DNA from: Microvirga rosea
Lineage (GTDB): Bacteria > Pseudomonadota > Alphaproteobacteria > Rhizobiales > Beijerinckiaceae
Length of the DNA stretch: 64,000 nucleotides
Reading direction: 5' to 3'
Assembly: GCF_020595095.1 (NCBI RefSeq)
Contig: NZ_JAJDOP010000001.1
Coordinates: 1 to 64,000, forward strand
Under the pieces are notes generated by a model, which did no database searches, was not told where the DNA came from, and worked only from the letters and a program-made list of their open reading frames with translations. The position numbers and the translations under genes are program-made. Of this stretch, positions 8,900 through 17,274 are shown piece by piece; positions within the stretch are counted from its first letter, which is position 1, and every line of letters begins with the position of its first letter.

Positions 8900-9703
8900 C
8901 TAATAGCCGAACTCTTCCGGGCTAAAGTGGCATTTATTCAGAACCACGCCTAAGACATCGGTCTGTTGGGACAAACTCCTTTCGCAAATGTCGACTTCGT
9001 TAAATGTGCTTGATTCCGCCGCTGCCACGAGAATGACGCAATCGACGTTTGGCAGGAACGCCAGGACGTCGTCATTCACCAGCATGGGGGGAAGGTCGAA
9101 TATCAGTACGTTTGGCCTGAGCTTGTCCTTCAGGTTCTTTATCGCAGTGGCGGCCTCTGAGCTTTGCAATAGCTCCGCCGCATAGGGGACAACACATGCA
9201 TTGGCGCCAACTGCGAGATTTTCTCCGTAGCGAAGGAACACTTCCTCTATGGAGTTGTCGCCTTTCAAAAAGCCTTCCATAGACGAAGGCTTTTCGATCC
9301 CCAGTACGTTTCCCACTTGAGGGCGCCTGAGGTCGAGATCAACGAGTGCTGTCCGACACTCTTTAAGATTTGCGAAACTGAAAGCGAGATTCAATGCCAG
9401 GAGGGTCTTCCCACAGCCGGGCGTTGGAGATGTGATCGCGATGGAGGTCCAGTTCTTTTGGCGCAGAGTTCTGAGGATCTTTGTTCGGAGAATATCAAAG
9501 CGAAAGGTCGCGCCTTCCAGACGGTCAAGTGTCACGATGCGCCGTTGCGCAGCCCGCTTCTTGTCCAAACTGGCGCTTGCTAGTCTTCTCCATACGAGTT
9601 CGCTTGGTTGAGCTCCCGGTAGATTTGACACTCTGTCTTCGCGAAAGGCCACTAGCGCAATTTCGCGCTCCATTTTTTCAATGGTGGACTGGATGCTTTC
9701 CAT
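8900..9703 (-). CDS. CpsD/CapB-type BY-kinase (polysaccharide co-polymerase kinase)
   Basis: A 267-aa cytoplasmic P-loop kinase. Walker A (SPTPGCGKT) is at residues 92-100, Walker A' (ALVDLDLRRP) near 119-128, and Walker B (VLIFDLPPM) near 199-207, the arrangement of bacterial tyrosine kinases. It lies 10 bases after the Wzz-like gene, so kinase and membrane activator are split into two proteins. BY-kinases normally end in a cluster of tyrosines that are autophosphorylated. Here only the final residue, Tyr267 (EEFGY), is a tyrosine in the last 90 residues. It probably regulates chain length or assembly through Wzz; the tail suggests altered or weak autophosphorylation. Confidence 0.88.
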   Translation of the reverse strand: MESIQSTIEKMEREIALVAFREDRVSNLPGAQPSELVWRRLASASLDKKRAAQRRIVTLDRLEGATFRFDILRTKILRTLRQKNWTSIAITSPTPGCGKTLLALNLAFSFANLKECRTALVDLDLRRPQVGNVLGIEKPSSMEGFLKGDNSIEEVFLRYGENLAVGANACVVPYAAELLQSSEAATAIKNLKDKLRPNVLIFDLPPMLVNDDVLAFLPNVDCVILVAAAESSTFNEVDICERSLSQQTDVLGVVLNKCHFSPEEFGY

Positions 9704-9713
9704 CTTTGACTCT

Positions 9714-11183
9714 CTATACCCCAGCTGCGCGACGGATCATACCCGGGACAAGCTTCAGTCTAGTCGAATGCGCTTCGTCCTTCGATGGGATAAAAGGTAT
9801 TGTCTCAAGCGGTTCGATCTCCAGCCTGGCGACAAGCTCAGAGGGCCGGCGAATCGTCTTGTTCATCAGCTCGAGCACTAGGATCAATCCAAAACCTGCC
9901 AGGATCGATGCAAGAACGCTCGCCACTGCGATTGCAAGACGCTTCGGCCCGATTGGGTATTGTGGTGGCATTGCGTAGTCGAGCACGGACAACCTTTCCC
10001 CCTTGGACCGCTGCTCAATGCGATCGCCGGTAGACGCCTCTGCTAAGCGCGAGGTGGCGGCATTATATTGGCTCTGTACACTTTGGTATTGTCGCTCCAT
10101 AGCGCTGAGCGCAGCTTCGTTTCCAGGAGTTGCGGCGATCGCTTTATTCAGATTCGACAAAGTGCTTTCTGCGGCCGCCTTATCGTCTGCAATGAGACTT
10201 AGCCGCCGATCGAAGTCGGTTAGCTGCAGGTCGAGCTCGGGTGGGATCGTCTTGCCGTCGCGGGCTTTCGCGCTTTTCTCCCGCATGTCTTTAGTCAGCT
10301 TCTCGAGGGCCGCAATCTGAGTCTGCAAAGCCGTTATGGCAGGGCTTTTGTCCGAGAAGATCGTGCGCTGCTCGGCTAGGGTCTTGCGGAGATGATCTAA
10401 CGTCTGCTGCTCCGGCGTCGAAGCAGCGTCGTTAGAAGCGCGGTCAGCGTTTTCATATGCCTGCAGCAGGCGAGCACGCCCATCACGCAGAGATGTCTCT
10501 TCTCGGCTTAGCTGCATAAGTCTCTCTTGGAGACTGAGCTGTTGGTTGTAGCGAAATCCTAAGCCGTCCGGCAACGCCTCTCGGTTCTCCCTCTTGAAAT
10601 TCGATATTTGGCTTTCGATCTCGATCAGCTTCTTGCTAAGCTTCTCTGTCTCTTGCTGGAAAAACTCGAGGGTCTCGCCAGCCTGCACCGCACGCAGCTG
10701 CATGTTCTTTTGAATTAGTAATTTGACGAACTCGTTGACGATGTTTGCAGCCGATACGGGGTCCCTGGCCTTGTAAGATACATTGAAGGCGAGCGCAGCA
10801 TCCCTACCGCGAGGTGTATCAAACTGGATTTGCTCGACGCTCATCCGGGACCGAATATCATCAGCAACGTCGCTTTCCGAGATATTCGGAATGTCCCGGT
10901 ATAGTCCCAACCTATCAGCGAGCGCGATAAGATTTGCTCGGGTTGTCATTTGCAGTTCGACTGTCTGAATTTGTTTCAGAATTTCCGCGGGCACAGTCGA
11001 GCGCACAAGATCTGTTGAGATCTGCGGAGATTCGACCAATATCTTGGCGTTTGCTTGATATGTTGGGGGCAAAAGGCGCGCGATTGTTATCCCGACTCCC
11101 GATATCACCACCACAACGACGATGAAGTAATGAATTCTACGTAGGAAAAGCGATGCGTAAAAACGAAAATCGACATTATTCAT
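9714..11183 (-). CDS. Wzz/GumC-type polysaccharide chain-length determinant
   Basis: A 489-aa inner-membrane polysaccharide co-polymerase. An N-terminal transmembrane helix (residues about 17-36, FIVVVVVISGVGITIA) leads into a large periplasmic part. That part has the Wzz signature (YQANAKILVESP, ending before a TTRANLIALADRLGLY segment) and long coiled-coil helices at about 170-370. The second membrane helix is near 425-445, preceded by the proline-rich MPPQYPIGPKR motif of the family. A short cytosolic tail (KTIRRPSELVARLEIEPLETIPFIP) follows and lacks a kinase domain; the BY-kinase is the next gene. It sets polymer length with Wzy and contacts the outer-membrane exporter encoded divergently. 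Confidence 0.9.
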   Translation of the reverse strand: MNNVDFRFYASLFLRRIHYFIVVVVVISGVGITIARLLPPTYQANAKILVESPQISTDLVRSTVPAEILKQIQTVELQMTTRANLIALADRLGLYRDIPNISESDVADDIRSRMSVEQIQFDTPRGRDAALAFNVSYKARDPVSAANIVNEFVKLLIQKNMQLRAVQAGETLEFFQQETEKLSKKLIEIESQISNFKRENREALPDGLGFRYNQQLSLQERLMQLSREETSLRDGRARLLQAYENADRASNDAASTPEQQTLDHLRKTLAEQRTIFSDKSPAITALQTQIAALEKLTKDMREKSAKARDGKTIPPELDLQLTDFDRRLSLIADDKAAAESTLSNLNKAIAATPGNEAALSAMERQYQSVQSQYNAATSRLAEASTGDRIEQRSKGERLSVLDYAMPPQYPIGPKRLAIAVASVLASILAGFGLILVLELMNKTIRRPSELVARLEIEPLETIPFIPSKDEAHSTRLKLVPGMIRRAAGV

Positions 11184-11434
11184 TGCTCATCTACTCTGCT
11201 CAAGTTCTGAATAATTTTCTATTTTGAACTATCCTGTATACACGTTCGCATTTGTGATCGGATTGCATTCAGGACTTTATTTGACGCAATCTACCTGATC
11301 ACCGAGATATGTCTTTGTCATTGTCAAAAAATCTACACTTATTTGGGTTTATAAGTCTAGTACAGCGATTGGCCCGAAAGTATTACCCGATACTTGCACG
11401 CCTCGCGCCCTTCCTACAAAACTGAAATATTGCC
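11184..11434. promoter_or_regulatory. Divergent promoter region between wzz-like and exoF-like genes
   Basis: A 251-base A+T-rich spacer separates genes read in opposite directions, so it must carry promoters for both sides. On the + strand a TTGACG at 11281-11286 is a good -35, but the matching -10 is weak (AGATAT at 11305-11310, 18 bases away). A TATAAG lies further down near 11361. No operator palindrome stands out. The assignment is from position and composition. Confidence 0.45.
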
Positions 11435-12775
11435 ATGTATATGCGGTCAAAACATCCTTTAGGATTGCTGATAGATATGGCTCGAAAATACCAGATCGAC
11501 AAGAAACTAAGAACTTCCATGTTGACGGTGTGGACCTTCGTCGTCGCCATTCTGTTGGTTGTCCCTGCCTTTGCAGAAACCCGCTCGCTTGTTCCTCAGA
11601 CACGGCTTCGGGTGACGGTTATCCAATGGGTCCCTTCGAAAGGCGAGTATCAGCAATGGGGACCTGTCGGCGGAGAATTCACAGTGTCGGCAACCGGAAC
11701 GATCTCCATGCCGATCGTCGGCACGGTCTCGGTTGACGAGATGGACAATGTTGAGCTGGCGGCAAAGATTGCCGAGCTGCTCAAGGAAAAGACGGGCCTT
11801 ATTTCAGCCCCTACTACGAACGTCGAGATTCTGGATTACCCACCAATATACATTGTCGGAAGCGTCACCACGCCAGGTGAATATAAATTCAAGCCGGGAA
11901 TGACGGTCCTCCAAGCGCTGGCCTTAAGCGGCGGCCGCTTTCGTACAAGCACTGAGGAAGGAGGAAAGGGCCAGATAAGCATGCTGGGAGAACTTCAAAG
12001 CTATCGGGAGGATATCCTACGCATGTTGGGACGAATCGCGCGGCTGCAGGCGGAGAGCAACGGCGCGAAGGATATCCAATTTCCCGCAGAGCTAACCTCC
12101 ATCTCGAACGACAAAATCGCTTTTGATGTTATGTCCCAAGAGCGGATCGTTTTTGAGGCACGTAAGAACGAACTGAAACGTCAGCTTGAGAGCCTTGAGG
12201 AGCTCAAGAATCTCTTTGTCTCCGAGATCAGTCTACTGGAGAAGAAAACAGAAACGCTTGACAATCGAATCAAGCTCGTAAGCGATGAGCTTGCCGGCGT
12301 GAGGTCGCTGGTTGAGCGTGGCATTGCGACAGTCTCGAGGCGGTCTGAGCTTGAGCTCGCCGTATCCAACTTACAATCAAATCGTCTCGACGAGATAACT
12401 GCTACGATGCGAGCGCGGCAGAGCCTCAGCGAAACCACGCGCAATGCCCTGAGCCTGCGTGACAAACACCAGACTGATGTCTCTGTTGAGCTACAGGAAG
12501 CGCAAGCCAACTTGGAGAGGCTCAAAATCAAGGAAGACGTTGTGCGGAAGATCCTCGTCGTGAGTGACGCGCCTGCTTTTGGGAAGCGCTCCACAGACAA
12601 CACATTAGAGCCGGAGATGAACTTCACAATTGTTCGTCATATCGACGACTCCATTCAAGAGTTGAGCGCATCTGAGCAGACTCTCCTGGAGCCTCGGGAC
12701 GTGTTGAAGGTAGCGATCAGCGAACCAGTAAAGAGGCGCTCTGCGGACGCATCGGGGACCGGACGCGCTCCTTGA
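11435..12775 (+). CDS. ExoF/Wza-type outer-membrane polysaccharide export protein
   Basis: A 446-aa periplasmic/outer-membrane exporter. A signal peptide (about residues 28-48, ending VVPAFA-ET) is followed by the Poly_export domain (LRVTVIQW...GGEFTVSATGTISMPIVGTVSV) and an SLBB-type domain (YIVGSVTTPGEYKFKPGMTVLQALALSGG). Residues about 180-390 form a long helical coiled-coil insert (repeated E/K/L/R), and a second small SLBB-like end follows. This helical middle is the layout of rhizobial ExoF rather than enterobacterial Wza. ATG 11435 lacks a ribosome-binding site; ATG 11477 (MARKYQID), with AGGA 12 bases upstream, is a plausible alternative. It is divergent from wzz. Confidence 0.85.
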   Translation: MYMRSKHPLGLLIDMARKYQIDKKLRTSMLTVWTFVVAILLVVPAFAETRSLVPQTRLRVTVIQWVPSKGEYQQWGPVGGEFTVSATGTISMPIVGTVSVDEMDNVELAAKIAELLKEKTGLISAPTTNVEILDYPPIYIVGSVTTPGEYKFKPGMTVLQALALSGGRFRTSTEEGGKGQISMLGELQSYREDILRMLGRIARLQAESNGAKDIQFPAELTSISNDKIAFDVMSQERIVFEARKNELKRQLESLEELKNLFVSEISLLEKKTETLDNRIKLVSDELAGVRSLVERGIATVSRRSELELAVSNLQSNRLDEITATMRARQSLSETTRNALSLRDKHQTDVSVELQEAQANLERLKIKEDVVRKILVVSDAPAFGKRSTDNTLEPEMNFTIVRHIDDSIQELSASEQTLLEPRDVLKVAISEPVKRRSADASGTGRAP

Positions 12776-12981
12776 TAGATAATACAGTCCCCGGAGTTAA
12801 TTCAGATCTTCGCATCATCTGCCGAAAAAACTCCGGATATTGGGATAGGGCTTGTCGAAAAGGCGTACTTATAGAGCATGAATTCCTGGCCCAGTGGTGC
12901 GGAGCGCCACGATTCGCTGATGAGGACCGAAATCTACAGATGGATGCTCGATCTTATTTGGCTGGTGAATGTAGCAAAGAT

Positions 12982-14490
12982 ATGAGCGCTGAAGATAGCC
13001 AACCTGAAAAGACAAGTTATATCCAAGCCCTCAAAGCGACGGCGCAGATCGGCGGATCGTCGATTGTAAACATTGTCTTCGGCATCATACGAACGAAGGT
13101 CGTCGCAATTCTGCTTGGCCCATCAGGCGTTGGACTGATGAGCTTGTACAACATGATCATCGATCTCACACAGAGCTTTGCGTGTCTCGGTGTCCCGAAC
13201 AGCGGAGTGCGCCAGATCGCGGAGGCAGCTGGGACCGGCGATGCGCGGAAAATTGCGTCGACGACGATCATTCTCCGCCGGATGTCTTTTGTTCTGGGGC
13301 TCTTAGGCGCTTTCCTGCTTGTCGTTCTGTCTCTGCCGATTTCCGAATTTACGTTCTCCGACGACCAGCAGGCACTTGGCGTCGCGTTGCTGGCGATCGC
13401 GGTCTTTTTTAGGATCGTGTCGGCTGGCCAAGCCACGCTGATACAGGGCATGCGACGGATTTCAGATCTCGCCCTCATGAACGTAATCTCAGCGTTTCTG
13501 GCAACAATCGTCAGCATTGCCATTATTATTTACTTTGGTGAGGCCGGTATCGTATTCGCATTGATAGGAATGGCTTTGGTATCGTGCCTCGTTTCCTGGT
13601 ACTTCAGCCGCAAAGTCCTTCTGACGGAGTGCTCTTTGCCTCTGCGCGACATGCAGTCCGAGGCCGTGAAGCTACTCAGGTTGGGCTTGGCTTTCATGGC
13701 GAGCGGGCTCCTGACGCTCGGGGCAGCCTACGTCATTCGGATTATTATCGTGCGTACCTCGGGGGTCGACGCTGCAGGCCTTTATCAGGCGGCATGGGTT
13801 TTGGGCGGGTTATATACCGGCGTCGTCCTGCAAGCGATGGGAACGGACTTTTACCCGCGGCTGACCGCTGTCGCGGACGACAATGGGCAATGCAACCGCT
13901 TGGTTAATGATCAAGCACAAGTTAGCGTTCTGCTTGCAGGTCCGGGCGTGATTGCCACATTGACATTCGCGCCCCTTATCATGCGATTGTTCTATTCGGC
14001 CGAATTTTACCCTGCTGTCGACCTCCTACGCTGGATCTGTCTGGGTATGATGCTGAGAATCGTCGCTTGGCCGATGGGCTTTGTCGTCCTGGCGAAGAAT
14101 GCTCAGAAAATATTCTTGTGGACTGAAGTGGCAGCAACAGCTGTGCATATTGGCGGCGCATGGCTGTTTATTGGTTACTTTGGCGTCGATGGCGCCGGTA
14201 TCGCGTTTTTCGCCCTCTATGGATGGCACAGCGTTCTCATCTATTTCGTAACGCGCCGGCTGAGCGGCTTCCGTTGGTCGAGGCTGAACCTCAAGATCGG
14301 TTCGTGTTATCTCGCTATCGTAGCGATCGTATTTGGGGGCTTCGTCATCCTTCCGACCATAATTGCCACAACGCTCGGCGCACTCGCGATGATTTGTACG
14401 GGCCTCTTCTCGCTACGAGCTTTTCTAACTCTCTGTCCGCCCAAGCTCATTCCTGCTGTGATCCGCCCTTGGATACCCCGCTCCGTCTGA
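12982..14490 (+). CDS. Wzx-type oligosaccharide flippase
   Basis: A multi-spanning (about 12-14 helices) inner-membrane protein of the MOP/PST superfamily. It moves undecaprenyl-linked repeat units to the periplasm. The family start is visible as KATAQIGGSSIVNIVFGIIRTKVVAILLGPSGVG. The reading frame stays open upstream to a TTG at 12772, but the first 70 codons are polar and unlike any Wzx. I therefore use ATG 12982 (502 aa, normal length), with ATG 12940 as a second option. It follows exoF-like by about 200 bases and is probably in the same transcript. Confidence 0.87.
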   Translation: MSAEDSQPEKTSYIQALKATAQIGGSSIVNIVFGIIRTKVVAILLGPSGVGLMSLYNMIIDLTQSFACLGVPNSGVRQIAEAAGTGDARKIASTTIILRRMSFVLGLLGAFLLVVLSLPISEFTFSDDQQALGVALLAIAVFFRIVSAGQATLIQGMRRISDLALMNVISAFLATIVSIAIIIYFGEAGIVFALIGMALVSCLVSWYFSRKVLLTECSLPLRDMQSEAVKLLRLGLAFMASGLLTLGAAYVIRIIIVRTSGVDAAGLYQAAWVLGGLYTGVVLQAMGTDFYPRLTAVADDNGQCNRLVNDQAQVSVLLAGPGVIATLTFAPLIMRLFYSAEFYPAVDLLRWICLGMMLRIVAWPMGFVVLAKNAQKIFLWTEVAATAVHIGGAWLFIGYFGVDGAGIAFFALYGWHSVLIYFVTRRLSGFRWSRLNLKIGSCYLAIVAIVFGGFVILPTIIATTLGALAMICTGLFSLRAFLTLCPPKLIPAVIRPWIPRSV

Positions 14491-14636
14491 TTGGGAGCCG
14501 ACTGGAATTCCTAGACATTAGGGTTGCTGGCTGATCCTACCGAGAGCTGGCACATTCTTATGATGTCCAGAATAGCTAACTTTGCGGCACGTCAGTCGCT
14601 TGCGGGCGCTTTTTATTCAACGGATATTGGGAGGCC

Positions 14637-15743
14637 GTGGGGATAAAGCAAATGCCTGCTAGAAGCGTAGGCGAGCCATTACGAAAAGGACTTGCCGCAC
14701 TTCCAACAGCAATGGGAGTGCTTTCACGATTGGTTGCTGAGCGCGTGATTGAAGCCGGTAGGGATGTTGAGTCTTTACTGAGAAGAGCTGGTCTATCGCC
14801 GGCGCTCCTAGACGACCCGAATTTGCGCGTTGGAGCTCGCAACCAACTTGAGTTTCTCAACATGGCTGCTACGGAACTGGGAGATGACCTTCTTGGGTTC
14901 CATATCGCACAGGCCTTTGACCTGCGCGAGCTTGGTTCATTTTACTATGTCATGGCTTCGTCAGAGAAGCTGGGTGACGCAATTTTACGTGAATCTCACT
15001 ATAGCTCGGTCGTAAACGAAGGTCTTCGGATCTCCTGCCAAAAGGCTAGTATGTTTTCGGTTGATTTCGAGTATGTGGGCGTGGAGCGGCATCTTGATAG
15101 ACATGAAATGGAGTTCTGGATTACCTGTAATCTTCGAAAGAGCCGTTTCTTCACGAACCGCTCTTTGGTTCCCACTTATGTCGGCTTTATACATCGACAT
15201 GAGGGCGATCTGTCGGAAATGGAGCGCTACTTTGCTTGTAATATCAACTTTGGCGCATCGGCTGATAGAATCTCGTTCGAACTTCAGGCAGCCGATCTGC
15301 CGCTCATTACGGCCGACCCATACCTCAATAGGTTTTTAGTCGACGATTACGAAAGGGCGTTCGCGAGTCGCCAGTTTAGCCGGAATCCTCTCAGAACACG
15401 GGTTGAAAATGCAATTACGCCCCGCCTGCCGCATGGCGACGCGAACATCGGAAATATTGCCAGTGACCTGGGCATGAGCCCTCGAACCCTTTCGCGTCGC
15501 CTCGCGGAAGAAGGACATACCTTCAGCTCCATACTGGATGAGTTGAGAGAGGTGCTTGCAAAAAACTATCTAAAACATACGGAGCTTTCCATATCGCAAA
15601 TCACCTGGCTTCTCGGCTATGCGGAAGCGAGTTCTTTCGTACATGCATTCCAGCGCTGGACAGGAATGTCTCCCAGCGACGCCCGCAGGCGGATCAGCCG
15701 AGCTGATCTAGACGAGTCTCATTCTGGCAAACACATTTCATAG
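14637..15743 (+). CDS. AraC family transcriptional regulator with Arabinose_bd-type N-terminus
   Basis: A 368-aa regulator. Residues about 40-230 form the ligand-binding domain seen in OruR/ArgR-like AraC proteins (LLRRAGLSPALLDDPNLRVG, then ELGDDLLGFHIAQAFDLRELGSF). Residues about 255-350 contain two helix-turn-helix motifs (IASDLGMSPRTLSRRLAEEG, then ISQITWLLGYAEASSFVHAFQRWTGMSP), the classic AraC signature. Start is GTG at 14637 directly after GGGAGG, or ATG 14652. It stands alone between the export genes and a leftward glycosyltransferase. It could regulate this locus, but neither its target nor its ligand is shown by the sequence. Confidence 0.9.
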   Translation: MGIKQMPARSVGEPLRKGLAALPTAMGVLSRLVAERVIEAGRDVESLLRRAGLSPALLDDPNLRVGARNQLEFLNMAATELGDDLLGFHIAQAFDLRELGSFYYVMASSEKLGDAILRESHYSSVVNEGLRISCQKASMFSVDFEYVGVERHLDRHEMEFWITCNLRKSRFFTNRSLVPTYVGFIHRHEGDLSEMERYFACNINFGASADRISFELQAADLPLITADPYLNRFLVDDYERAFASRQFSRNPLRTRVENAITPRLPHGDANIGNIASDLGMSPRTLSRRLAEEGHTFSSILDELREVLAKNYLKHTELSISQITWLLGYAEASSFVHAFQRWTGMSPSDARRRISRADLDESHSGKHIS

Positions 15744-15771
15744 AATGAGAGGCAAATATGTCGCGTTTCTA

Positions 15772-17034
15772 TTATTCGATTAAAGATGACAGCAGTCTTG
15801 GCGACGCACCCTCATAGCCGGCCTGGATAGCACGACGTATTGCGCTATTCACCTTGATACCTGCCTGCTCCCAGTCTGCGGAACTGACGCTGAGAGCCGC
15901 TTGCTGCCTTAACTGTTGGGCATTTTGGGCGTTGATGAGAATCTCCAGCTCCGCCGCCAGCGCTTGGGGCGTCGGCTCAGCATAGCGGACAAATGGATTG
16001 TCCAATACGAGACGGTTTTGCTCGGCTTCATTGATTACAGGAATGCAACCGGCCGCTAGCATTTCATAGGGGACGAGCGAGACATTCGTTAGTGACAAGC
16101 TCAATCCTGCAAAACAGCGATTATAGATCTCGTTCAAACGCTCAGGAGTCGCCCATCCGTGATCTACATAGTCGAATGGCAAAGGTCCCGCTTTGTCTCC
16201 ATAAAGATGGATTTCGACATTCGGACAGTGTTTTGAAAAGATCTCAAGAGCCATGATGCCGAGCTCGAAACCTCTGCGCGCATCGGAACGCCCGTAGTAT
16301 ACAACTCCCTTTCGCTCTACCCGTTCGTCATAGACGTATCGGGAGGTGTCGCATCCGAAGTCGAAGAAATCCGCGGTCATGCCGTACTCGGCCTGGAGTT
16401 TCGTGGCGAGCCAACGACCAGCGGTAATGCCATGGAAATTCATCCTATAGGTATTCTCAGCCAGGACGCTCGCGGTACTGACGGGATGAAAGAACGGCTC
16501 GTAGTCCTGCACAAAGTAAAAACGTTTACCCGTGCATGCGGAATTATACGCGGCGTAAGCTGTGGGCCAGCTTGTTGCCACAACACCATGTGCATCCCGC
16601 ATCCCGTTGTCGACATTGTCGACAGGTCCTTGAAACTCATAGTAACGCCGCACGATATTTTCGTAGTATGAGTGATCGCTCTGGTGCGGGTCATAGAAAT
16701 AGACGCGGTTACTGTATCCATTCTTCTCAAGATGCCGGATGATCCTGAATATTGTTGTATGACCGCCGGAGCCTGGCGCGGGGGGCGACATAATCCAATT
16801 CAGGACGATCAGCTTATCCGGAGCTGGCAAGCGCTTAAGATGGAATGTCGGTCGCGCCAAGTCCGCGGCGAGAACATCTGAACGTCGGACAGGCAAAGCA
16901 GCGCTCTTTGGCCTTATCTGTTCGGCCAGTCTGGATCGGATGCGATTACTTACGCCTCCTGCTCCCTCCGATTGAAAGATACGCTGAACCTGACGAAGGC
17001 GTCTCATAACGAGTGGGAATGTGTGCGCGGCCAT
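15772..17034 (-). CDS. GT4-like glycosyltransferase (WsaF-type rhamnosyltransferase candidate)
   Basis: A 420-aa cytosolic GT-B enzyme. The N-terminal half has the segment LNWIMSPPAPGSGGHTTIFRIIRHLEKNGY and later FYFVQDYEPFFHPV, both typical of WsaF-like enzymes. The C-terminal half has GVVYYGRSDARRGFELGIMALEIF, IHLYGD and SLSLTNVSLVPYEMLAAGCIPVIN, the donor-binding E-x7-E-like region of GT4 enzymes. Related enzymes transfer rhamnose, which fits the rfbCDA genes 8 kb to the right. The donor is inferred. Start is ATG 17034 with AAGG close upstream. Confidence 0.8.
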   Translation of the reverse strand: MAAHTFPLVMRRLRQVQRIFQSEGAGGVSNRIRSRLAEQIRPKSAALPVRRSDVLAADLARPTFHLKRLPAPDKLIVLNWIMSPPAPGSGGHTTIFRIIRHLEKNGYSNRVYFYDPHQSDHSYYENIVRRYYEFQGPVDNVDNGMRDAHGVVATSWPTAYAAYNSACTGKRFYFVQDYEPFFHPVSTASVLAENTYRMNFHGITAGRWLATKLQAEYGMTADFFDFGCDTSRYVYDERVERKGVVYYGRSDARRGFELGIMALEIFSKHCPNVEIHLYGDKAGPLPFDYVDHGWATPERLNEIYNRCFAGLSLSLTNVSLVPYEMLAAGCIPVINEAEQNRLVLDNPFVRYAEPTPQALAAELEILINAQNAQQLRQQAALSVSSADWEQAGIKVNSAIRRAIQAGYEGASPRLLSSLIE

Positions 17035-17274
17035 GCCTTGCGTCTTCTCCGGTTTCGACGCACCTCAGCGTGGTGGCCCTCTATAAAGCCAATCATGCCT
17101 TTGGAAGATCAAGTTCTGATATTATGCATCATGTAAGCTTTCAGTAAACTGGTTTGACGATCTACAAAGCTGTATATTGCGTCTACCTTTCAGACTAAAT
17201 GTATCCTCTTCCGAAGGGGCTATCGCTAGGCTTGTTTCTGTGTCCCGAGGTTGATCGCGTACAGATCAGGGCTG

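Noticed and set aside
8614..8925. 103-codon frame between sugar transferase and BY-kinase genes
   Set aside because: No ribosome-binding site, no motif, runs into the 3' end of the kinase on the opposite strand.
12772..12981. N-terminal 70-codon extension of the Wzx flippase from a TTG start
   Set aside because: The extension is polar, unlike any flippase, and the TTG has no ribosome-binding site; a start at 12982 gives normal length.
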